Below are positions 55,705-64,000 of a stretch of 64,000 nt of DNA, piece by piece. Location: the NCBI RefSeq assembly GCF_963678635.1, contig NC_087065.1, positions 45,944,381 to 46,008,380 on the forward strand, given 5' to 3'. How positions within the stretch are numbered: the first letter of the stretch is position 1; every line of letters begins with the position of its first letter. Origin of the DNA: Symsagittifera roscoffensis (lineage: Eukaryota; Xenacoelomorpha; Acoela; Convolutidae). The position numbers were made by a program, and so were the translations under genes. The notes below the pieces were generated by a model, which saw nothing but the letters and a program-made list of their open reading frames with translations, was not told the origin of the DNA and ran no database searches.

Positions 55705-56282
55705 GCAGTAAGGTTACTATACGATGCAGTGATATATATATTTTCATTGTAATTTAATTTTGTTCTCAAAAACTTGACTTTTCGAACTTCAGTAGGTTTC
55801 AGAATAGATTCAGATAGATAGAAAGTAAAAGTATCTAATCAATTAGATCAAATAATAGCTAATGTTATCGTGTTTTGAAGTTTTTTGAAAATTTTTTCAA
55901 TTTTTTTGATAAAAAATTCCAAGTTTTTGCACAAAAACTCTTACCATTGACTTACCATGCACCAAAAAACTAAATACATAACCTTAATTCTACAATCTAC
56001 ACTTAATTAACAATTAATTGTTCCCAATTAGATAACGCGCGCCAAAATTTTTGCGAGAAAAATAAACATTTCTACACAAAAACCAAAAAAATTAAGTTTT
56101 TTTACCATTATCTTACCATCACACAAACCATAAAAACTTACCATCGGTATTCCCTATCTTAATACATTGTAGACTCTATACCCAATCTTAATACATAGCT
56201 TGCAGACCGGATGCTCTATTCCCTATCTTAGTACATATGGGTCTGCAGGAACTCCCCCAATTAACATCCAACATCTACTACT
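55705..56282 (-). repeat. Polinton right terminal inverted repeat
   Basis: Reverse complement of the left terminus with scattered substitutions and small indels, including the same three ATTAAGAT-type motifs. The inner end is near the GATGCAGTGATATA block. Confidence 0.9.
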
Positions 56283-56288
56283 CATATT
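56283..56288. repeat. Polinton target-site duplication, right
   Basis: CATATT, directly after the element's last base; identical to 36606-36611. A 6-bp duplication is typical of Polinton integration. Confidence 0.9.
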
Positions 56289-56333
56289 CACATTCTACTC
56301 GAAAACTAAACAATTTATCAGTTAAACATCTTT

Positions 56334-56825
56334 TTGTTCCGACTTTCTTGACAAAAGTAACCAAGTATTTGTACTCGGGTGGATTTTTTCTTCAAACAAC
56401 TTTCGATTTTCTACCTAGCCATTTTTGGCTAATTTTTTTAACATCATTCAAAAAGAATTGTTGTAATTTTGAAAAGATAATCCAGCTGTGATTGTTTTTT
56501 GTAAAGTTATAAAGATTTAAGGATTGACATTTTGACCAAATTGGGACAAATGACGCGCGATATATTCCGCGTCATTAACGCGTGAAATTTAATCCCATCT
56601 TAGAAATCGTTCCAAATTGGTTGAAGGAAGCTTATTTGCCATGAATGATTTGTTAATAGGAGCAAAATTTATCACTTTGTACTTTTTGTGGCGTGTGGGG
56701 TGACAATTTTCACAAAATATCTTAGTTTAATTTTTTCATTACTTTATTTTTTTGCAGGTTGCTCCATAGACCTTAAAAGGCAGTCGGAACATTCAGGGCA
56801 TCGCCTTGATTCGAGCAGTCTTTTT
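56334..56825 (+). repeat. HINE-like repeat next to the Polinton
   Basis: Near full-length copy, TTGTTCCGACTTTC to CAGTCGGAACATTCAGGGCATCGCC...CGAGCAGTC, starting about 45 bp outside the Polinton's right target duplication. Confidence 0.75.
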
Positions 56826-57069
56826 CAATTTGAGTTCAACAAAAAACATTATATCTTAGATACTTCAAAATTTCTCAACCAATCATATATTCAGATGGGG
56901 GAAATGGCTAACAAAAAATTCTCTTTTTTTCAAAATTGGAAGTATCAGACGAAACAGCCTCTCAATAATCAATTTCAATTATTTCATCAGCCAATTTGTT
57001 TGCTATTTTTTGTTAAAAGTAAAAAAAAATACTTCGCGAATTAAAAGACAAGTTTAAATGTTGGCAAAC

Positions 57070-58600
57070 TTTTTGGTCTTATAGAAGGTTACCATACGCT
57101 TTACATAGCGTCCAGAAGAAAAAAATAATGACGTAATATGTATAGAAAACTTCAAAAAAAAAATTGAAACAAATTATCATTTTTATATGGAAAACTTTTG
57201 GAGTCCCGCCTTGTTAGGAACAAATTCTTAAAATTTAAATTGGAAAACTTTTCTCGTACTTTCTCAATGCACCAATCAAAATTTCTGAAATTGGCGTATC
57301 AATCACTGAAGTAGCTTCATGATCAATCATGTCATTGCATTAATATCCAAATATTACAGTGAAAAAATGTTTCAAACGAGGTCGTAAAAAGTATACATGT
57401 TCTTCCTCAGTAGAAATTGGGTATGTTGACTCAACATAGTGTATCAATAGTTTCTCAATCAACGAAATGCATGTTTTCTCTTGATTCACGTTTCGAAGTT
57501 GAACACGTTATCAGTCAACAATATCAGTTTGAATGAATTGATAACTTTTTTGCTCCAGTTTTTTGTATCAACTCAACACTCAAACTAAAAATTGAGGCAC
57601 AGTCTTGTTTTATTTCACTAGCGTTTCAATTTCACAAAAAGTTATTCCGCAAAGTTTTTAGAAGAATGGCTTATACTTTCAATAATTCAAACTTTTTTCA
57701 CATAGCTTCATGAAAGTTCATTTATTCGCACTAACTTTCAACCTTTCAACGATGAAAAAATAATGAAAAGAACAAACTCTTACAATCGCTTCAAGGTAAG
57801 TTTTTAAGCATTTTTGTGTAGCTTTAGCCTGAAGGCTCAGCAAAAAAAAATACAATTTTCCGGCTGTCAACTGAGAAAAATCTGCTCCGCATTAGGCTGA
57901 CAGTAAAACTAAAAATCCACAGACTGCTAACCAGTAGCGAATTTAGAAGAAGGCGACCAAAAAACTTTCTTATATGTTTTCGGCTAATCATGTTTGGTCT
58001 GTTTTATTTGACGATTTGCCAGTGGCGCAGAAAATTTAGTCAAATAATGTTCGCTATAGTGATATGGAAGAGCTCAGAACATCGATTTTTTCAACCTAGA
58101 TAAATGCTCCCCCCTTGGAGAAAATAATAATTGTGGTTTTCTGCGATTCATTGAAGACCTATGAAAGGCAATTCAGCCCGTCTAAGCATATTCCGCTTCT
58201 CTTTCTTCACCACATTCCAGGCTGAATAGCTTTTCGTTTTTGCGACCCAAGGCCGTTTTTTGCGTCCTCAATTTTCACGTGATGCAACTATGACAGCCAA
58301 AATTTGTCCGGCTGTGATAGACCTGATTCTAGAGGCCAAGTGAGAGCTCGTGATGGCACACTACCAATGCTATTGCAAATTAATTGGAAGTTCTGATGAT
58401 CTAGAAGTTAGCGCCTTACCGCAATGTATAGGCGCCCTAAAGTTTTTCAGATTTTCCTAAAATAGTTTATTGATTGATAGTTGATTAACTGCTTTTTTTT
58501 CTAATCTGAAGCATGAAACATTTGCAACTAACAGTTGGAAAAGAGTAATGAAGTCAAGTAAACAGAAGACAAAAACACTGACTATGTTGAGATATATATT
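57070..58600. repeat. Dispersed repeat, longer copy
   Basis: Blocks at 57075-57190 (GGTCTTATAGAAGGTTACCA, TAGCGTCCAG) and 57770-58110 (ACAATCGCTTCAAGGTAA, TTTTCGGCTAATC, GCCAGTGGCGCAGAAA) match the shorter copy at 59995-60450 in the same order. About 580 bp between the blocks is missing from the shorter copy. No coding exon seen. Confidence 0.55.
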
Positions 58601-58812
58601 CAGCGGCGGATCTAGGATTATCTGAGCTCTCCTAAATCATTAAAAAAACCTCATTTCGACCAATTTTTCTGCTTTTTAATAAGTGATAGGATCCGTCACT
58701 AAAAATGGATATCTCAACATAGTACAGAGGGGGACCCTTTGAGTCAACAGGGTGTCGAATCTCTGAAAAAAAGCGTCCGACCCCCCCCCCCCCCCCCTTA
58801 AATCCGGTACTG
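58601..58812. mobile_element. hAT-type MITE-like element with poly-C tract
   Basis: Begins CAGCGGCGGATCTAGG and ends AAATCCGGTACTG, with internal GGGGGACCCTTTGAG and a long C-run (58780-58797), as in the MITE at 13159-13560. No matching 8-bp duplication was found. A second fragment with the same C-run and AAATCCGGT end lies at 58940-58970. Confidence 0.55.
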
Positions 58813-59329
58813 AACTCTAATTGGTTTTGTGCTTAAATAAATATTCAAATATTCGGCTGTGTGGCCGTTCTGCGTCCTGGTACTCCAAGTGGCCTTCTTC
58901 TCGATTGCAATCATCATCTACGAACAACATTCAAAATAAGGCTCGCCCCCCCCCCCCTAAATCCGGTGTTGTATATATCCATGTTTTTCAGATCTTACAA
59001 AAACCCGTTTTGAAGTAACCAAGTAAAAATTTAAGATTTGTTGATAAAAATTTGTTGAGCGCAAATAATCAGTCCTTTCCATCAAAAAGCCTTTGTTAAA
59101 AAGAAAACATGAAAATTTTTCAAATGTCATGAAAACTCTGCTCAAAAAAAAAGAAAAAATCAAATATGTCTGGAAAAATTCCAGCAAGCCAAATAAACAT
59201 CGTCTCCCTCAAAAATTGGTAATTCCAAATAACTTCTAAATTTTTGCAGTTTTGACTTTCAAAAAGAATGTAAACAAATTCGTGCTCGGCAGTGGGGGTT
59301 CTGTTTGTACAGACAATCTTCTATTTTTT

Positions 59330-59872
59330 AACAAGACTTCTCGTATCAGGGCGAAGCCCTGAATGTTCCGACTGCCTTTTGAGGTTTATGGAGCATCAGT
59401 AATAACATAAAAAAATAAATCAAATAAAATAAAATGAAATTTTTTTTTCTAAAATTTGAAATTTTTTATGAAAATTATCCCCCCACACGCCATTTAAAGT
59501 ACAAAAAGATAGATTTCGTTCCTTGTAACAAATCAATTATGGTGAATAAGCTTCGTTCAACCAATTTGGAACGATTTATAAGACGGATTAAATCTCCGCT
59601 TACGCGTTAATAGCGCGAATTATATCGCGCGTTAATTGTCCCAAATTGGTCAAAATGGCCAAAATGGCAATCTTTAAACCCTCTTAACTAAACGAAAAAT
59701 GATCACAGGGGAAATATCTTTTCAAATTTAAGCTCAGGACAAAAATGGCTTTCGAATGATATAAAAAAATTCCGTCAAAAATGGCTAGTTAAAAAGTCGA
59801 AATTTGTCTGAAGAAAAAAAACCCACCCCGAGCACAAATATTCCGTTACTTTCGTATCGAAAGTGGGAACAA
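59330..59872 (-). repeat. HINE-like repeat, full-length copy
   Basis: Reverse-strand, well-conserved copy. Plus-strand reading AACAAGACTTCTCGTATCAGG to AAAGTGGGAACAA, with the 3' hairpin (TCAGGGCGAAGCCCTGA) intact. Confidence 0.75.
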
Positions 59873-59994
59873 TAATGCAAATTGGACAAGAATTTGTTAG
59901 CTTTCTGACGTTTGTAATAAATAATGCGCAATGTTTCATGTACTATTAACCTAAATGACAAAATGATTATTTCCCAACCAATTAGACACCAAAT

Positions 59995-60450
59995 TTTTGG
60001 TCTTATAATACGTTACCAGACGCTTTGTATAGCGTCCAGGGGAATGAAATAATGAACTAATACGTATGGAAAACTTTAAAAACAATGTAAAACATATTAT
60101 CATTGTTTATTGAAAACTTTTACAATCGCTTCAAGGTAATTTTTTAGGCATTTTTATGTAATGAGAAAACTAAGCTCCGCATTAAGGTGTGAGTGAAATA
60201 AAAAATCCACTCAGTAGCAAATTTAGAAGATGATGACCAAAAACTTTTTCTTCATGTTTTCGGCTAATCTTCTTTGGCCTGTTTTATTTGACAATTTGCC
60301 AGTGGCGCAGAAAGTTTGGTCTAATAATTTTCGTTATAATGATATGGAATTGCTCAGAACATCAATTTCGTCAACTAGATAAACTCCAAAGCAGTTGAAA
60401 AAGACTAACGAAGGCATGTAAACAGAAGAAAAAAACACTGACTTTGCTGA
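59995..60450. repeat. Dispersed repeat, shorter copy
   Basis: Colinear with parts of 57070-58600 (GGTCTTATAATACGTTACCA, TAGCGTCCAGG, TCGGCTAATCTTC, GCCAGTGGCGCAGAAAG). 60451-60955 shows no recognisable feature. Confidence 0.5.
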
Positions 60451-60955
60451 AAAAATCTTTCGAATTGAAAAAAATAGACGTTTCTTCAGCTCTTTGATTT
60501 TTTAGAACGATGTATGATTGGCGCTTCTTTATAAATATTAACCTAAAGTTTAACTATTAATAAAAAGTATTATATAAATAATAACTTTAAAAAAATGGAT
60601 CAACAGATAAAGTTTTCATTCCGCTGAAATTACACTACACTTCCGAAACTAAAAATCGTTCACGTTTTTTCGCGTCATTTCAACGTTCGTATTGGGACAG
60701 TGCTATTTACGTAACTTTCAGCAGATGAATTTCAATTGAACTCAAAAACTGCATATATACCTAAGTACATTTTATATGTATGAGTGCACATCTGTCATTA
60801 CTCGAGCATTTCAATGAAAATCACTAAAACCTATATATGAGTCTTCATTACGTTCATTTCTCTTATACATAGGCTATTACGATGTTCCGTTACAGATGAT
60901 GTAACTTATTGAATGTTTTGATTAAATAAAACTTTCTCACAGAGGCGTTAGTACT

Positions 60956-62207
60956 CCCGGGTTGACCTCCATACACCAAAAATGCTTATCATACAATTCC
61001 ATACATCAAGTGTTGGAAAAAATGCTTGTCATACAATTTTCATACAATTTTGAAAAATGATAGAAGAAAGGTTTAAACTAATTTCTGCGGCTGTTTGATT
61101 CTAATAAAACAGTCGGGAGATGAAAAAATTGAGGTTTTTGTTTTTTGAAAAAACCTTTATCATACAATTCCCATATATGGAAATTGTATGATAAGCATTT
61201 TTTTCATTATTGATAAAGTTTTCAGAAATCTTTTGAAAAGGTTTTTTAAGAAGCTGTATAAAATAGAAAAGCGGCTTTGGCTCAAGGTAGGTTGTTTTTT
61301 TCTGCGAAAACAGCATTTCAGTTTGGAATGAAAAAAAATGCTTATCATACAATTCCCATATATGGAGATTGTATGATAAGCATTTTTTTCATCATTGATA
61401 AAGTTTTCAGAAATCTTTTTAAAAGGTTTGTTGAGTAGCTGTATATGTGTCAAAAGCGTTTTTGGCTCAATGTAAGTTTTTTTTCAGCGAAAACAGCATT
61501 TCAGTTTGGAATGAAAAAAACGCTTATCATACAATTCCCATATATGAAAATTGTATGATAAGCAATTTTTTCATCATTGATAAAGTTTACAGAAATCTTT
61601 TGAAAAGGTTTGTTAAGAAGCTGTATATGTGTCAAAAGCGTTTTTTTGCTCAATGTAAGTTTTTTTTTCATCGAAAACAGCAATTCAATTTGGAATGGAA
61701 AAAAATACTTATCATGCAATTTTTTGTAAGTTTCTGTGTTTTGGGTCGTCCAGCTCACGTACAGGTTTGTTTTTTGTTTGAGCCCCTCGCCCAGTTACTG
61801 GTTCCCATAGGATAAGGTTAAGGAACTTGTTGCTCTCTCAAGAGTTGAGAAGATTTTCTTGCAGAAAATGTACAATTTGAGCTTCAAACCTCTAAAGTAC
61901 TGCAATTTTTCTCAAGTTTTCTTCTCTGTTCAGAGATTGCACGTTTTATGGGATGGGCTTTGACGTAATTTTTGCCTGACTTTATTTTAAAAAAGTGGTA
62001 ATCATACAATTTTCATAAATGACAAACTTTTAGTCATACAATTTTCATATATGGGAAACTTCTAATTTTACAATTTCCAAATATGGGAAAATGTTTATCA
62101 TAGAGATTTCATACAATTTTCTGTACGTATGGAATTGTATGGAATTGTATGACAAGAAGTTTCTCATATATGGAAATTGTATGATTAGAAGTTTTGGTCA
62201 ACCCGGG
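60956..62207. mobile_element. CCCGGG-terminated MITE, larger copy with internal tandem repeats
   Basis: Same family as 9843-10876: left CCCGGGTTGACCTCCATAC, right TTTTGGTCAACCCGGG; the bases outside are CT on both sides. Near-perfect 30-bp palindromes (CATACAATTCCCATATATGG...) recur at 61161-61190, 61346-61375 and 61528-61557, each followed by AAGCATTTTTTTCAT(C/T)ATTGATAAAG, giving a tandem unit of about 182-185 bp. Short frames spanning these repeats are artefacts. No transposase. Confidence 0.75.
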
Positions 62208-62716
62208 CTATTTGTAACACCGACAGAGACGTTAGTTCTTCTTGGAATATTGGTGTTCGGATTTTAAAAAGCAAAGTCCGGTTCAAAAACTGTCCGGTTT
62301 CAGAAGCAGTGGTATTATAGCAATAAACAAAGTGCCTGCCGAAATGCGAATTGAGTGAAGACTTATAATTAGCATAAAAAAATTTTCATATAGTTTAACT
62401 CTTTGCGTGCATAAGTCTCGCCCATAATCAAGTTGAGTTCAACCAAGAATTACTTCGTTTGCATCTTGTTAACTATTCCTCCGTTTTGCAAAGGGGGATT
62501 CGTTTCAAGAAATAAAATTAGCATTTGCTCAAATGTTCAATTCTCTCTTTAATCGAATTATTTTTTATAAATCTGGTGATCAGTTAAAATTAATCAAAAC
62601 CCAAAAAAATATGTCTCTGTCAGCAGCTGTTTCCATTTTTAGGAAACGTATAACAGAAAACAATCGTTTACGTTAGCGCCAGAAGTTAAAGTCCAATAGG
62701 CATTTCTAGCTGCACT
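62208..62716. other. AT-rich sequence with one foldback-family fragment
   Basis: About 62463-62520 (CTTGTTAACTATTCCTCC, AAAGGGGGATTCGTTTCAAG) resembles the small element at 15415-15575. Nothing else recognised. Confidence 0.4.
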
Positions 62717-62914
62717 TTATGATTGGCTGATGGATAAAGCTTCCAAATTTCCTGTCACTGTCGATATCCCATCGTCAATCCCTCGAAGTTGATTTTGACA
62801 CAAGATGTGTTCAATGAACAAATTGCGAATTTCGAAGCGCATGTGATGATTTGGGGAATCTGATTTAAGTGTAGCCTTCAAACCGAAGTAGAGCCTGCAC
62901 TGTTTTTGCAATGT
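62717..62914 (-). CDS. Candidate terminal exon of an unidentified gene
   Basis: Minus-strand acceptor TTTTGTTTCAG|ACATTG at 62914, phase 0, then 65 codons to TAA at 62717-62719. The peptide is balanced and non-repetitive (LQKQCRLYFGLKATLKSD, MRFEIRNLFIEHILCQNQL, GIDDGISTVTGNLEAL), unlike the low-complexity frames around it. A possible upstream mini-exon (about 63729-63771, VKCTLIVEADKMLK, donor CTGAAG|GTAGAA) also leaves phase 0. I do not recognise the protein, and the mini-exon's acceptor is weak. Confidence 0.4.
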   Translation of the reverse strand, partial: TLQKQCRLYFGLKATLKSDSPNHHMRFEIRNLFIEHILCQNQLRGIDDGISTVTGNLEALSISQS

Positions 62915-64000
62915 CTGAAACAAAATAATTGTCACTTTTCAAATTACTTCTTGTAATGAACATCTGACTAACGGATAAGATGATTTGAGCCGGTCGAGAT
63001 GCTTGTTAATGTGTCAATTATTCAAAAAACAATCTTTTGACTTAGAAAACGGTCGGTTGACTGTGCAAATGTTTTAAGCTTTTGTCTCGTGCATTTCGAA
63101 ATATAAAGATTAATCAATAAAAAAATTCTACGGCTTTTTTAGGAACCTTATCTTTCAAAACGAATAAGCCCAAAGTAAGTCTGAACAGTCCGCAAATGTG
63201 AACCTTGATAATTTGAAAAGACCTCATAGTTTTAGAAAAATTAAAATATCTTCCCACACTGATTTAATGTTTCAGACAATTAGAAGAAGTGTTTATTTCT
63301 TCGGTTTTTTAAATCAGGTTGGATTTTTATAAGCTTTATGGAAACCGACAGTGAAAACTAGCTTGAGGAGGTATCTTCAACCAGGCAAAAGCAAAACGGG
63401 AGTGTGTACAAAACGGGAGACAAAAGGGGAGAAATGTGGAATCGGCACTGTTAGTGTTTCTGTAGAGCTGTGAAAAACAAGATTGTAAAATTAAGGATTT
63501 CAAGTTTAAGCAAATAAAAATTGATTATAGGCTCCGAGCTCAGGAAAGATATACTAGCAAGGACTGAGTTTTTCTACGGAAGCAACCGTTAAATGCAAGG
63601 GAAGTAACTGGTGTTAAGGATGCCACAGTTGATTTTTTCAACACAAACCTAAAAATTATATTTTTCGTGAGATGATTAAAACTTGTCATAGGTTTATGGG
63701 GAATTAAAGAAAAATATATGCTTTCTACCTTCAGCATTTTGTCTGCTTCAACAATAAGCGTGCACTTTACTTGGTCAAAAGGCATGTAAAGTATCAGAAA
63801 AAAAAATGTAAACAGGCGTAATAAACACATTACAGAACAAGACGCAGAAATCAAGAAAGCGGCCAATGTTATTGACTTGATAACTACCAAACACATTTGC
63901 AGTGTATCAGTTCTAGTCTATGACGGAAAACGTCAAAGTGAAACAAATATAGTGCGTTTACCCCCACTTGGCTAATAATATTAATGAAAAAAACCTGCCG
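62915..64000. other. Right edge; mostly unassigned
   Basis: Apart from the possible mini-exon near 63729-63771, no gene, RNA or repeat was recognised. It may be intron of the gene ending at 62717. Confidence 0.35.

Larger units (their letters stand above)
36612..56282. mobile_element. Maverick/Polinton element, complete ends, decayed genes
   Basis: A self-synthesising DNA transposon of 19,671 bp. It starts AGTAGTAGATG and ends CATCTACTACT, matching the 5'-AG...CT-3' termini of Polintons. An exact 6-bp target duplication CATATT flanks it (36606-36611 and 56283-56288). Inverted termini of about 560-580 bp are present. It carries the family hallmark set: protein-primed family B DNA polymerase, retroviral-type integrase, packaging ATPase, adenain-type protease, and major and minor capsid proteins. 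Most enzymes are interrupted, so the copy cannot be autonomous. Confidence 0.97.

Noticed and set aside
61160-61815. Several ORFs of 85-122 codons around 61.1-61.8 kb on both strands
   Set aside because: They repeat the same peptide phrases because they run through the MITE's tandem palindromic units.

Overview
The window looks like AT-rich, repeat-dense nuclear DNA of an invertebrate animal. The evidence is a host gene with C2 domains split by kilobase-scale GT-AG introns, several animal-type DNA transposon families, and a complete Maverick/Polinton element. I cannot name the species. Most of the sequence is transposon-derived. Only two stretches look like host genes, both on the minus strand: a synaptotagmin/Doc2/rabphilin-like gene (exons at 18.3-18.5, 14.6-15.1 and 11.5-11.7 kb, with later exons not found), and a possible terminal exon at 62.7-62.9 kb.

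Layout. 0.7-4.0 kb is a cluster of about seven copies, in both orientations, of a roughly 540-bp element with hairpins at both ends and a 10-bp subterminal inverted repeat (Helentron/HINE-like); more copies lie at 13.0, 16.6, 21.5-22.4, 35.0, 56.3 and 59.3 kb. 9.8-10.9 and 61.0-62.2 kb are two members of a MITE family ending in CCCGGG and carrying 30-bp palindromes. 11.5-18.5 kb is the C2-domain gene; a hAT-type MITE with an 8-bp target duplication lies in its second intron. 24.3-25.5 kb is a TA-flanked MITE. 26.5-32.8 kb is a tandem array of a unit of about 1.9 kb; two of its units carry a decayed mariner (DD41D spacing) at the same internal position. 35.3-36.1 kb is an AAGATCTTGCAAG-type repeat cluster.

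The dominant object is a Polinton at 36612-56282 (19,671 bp), with inverted termini of about 560-580 bp and a 6-bp target duplication, CATATT. On the minus strand it carries a decayed protein-primed family B DNA polymerase. On the plus strand, in order, are several small unknown ORFs, a DEDD/RNase H-like ORF, a small membrane protein overlapping a packaging ATPase, a retroviral-type integrase, a penton-like minor capsid protein, a small basic protein, an intact major capsid protein, a small cysteine-rich spliced ORF, and an adenain-type protease. A block of about 3.0 kb (ATPase C-terminus through the start of the capsid gene) is tandemly duplicated, and the two copies are broken at different places. 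Three internal upstream regions hold different arrays of promoter-like motifs: CRE palindromes, CCAAT boxes and AP-1 sites. The element is a degraded resident copy: polymerase, ATPase, integrase and protease are all interrupted, while the major capsid protein, one penton copy and one small basic protein copy remain open.
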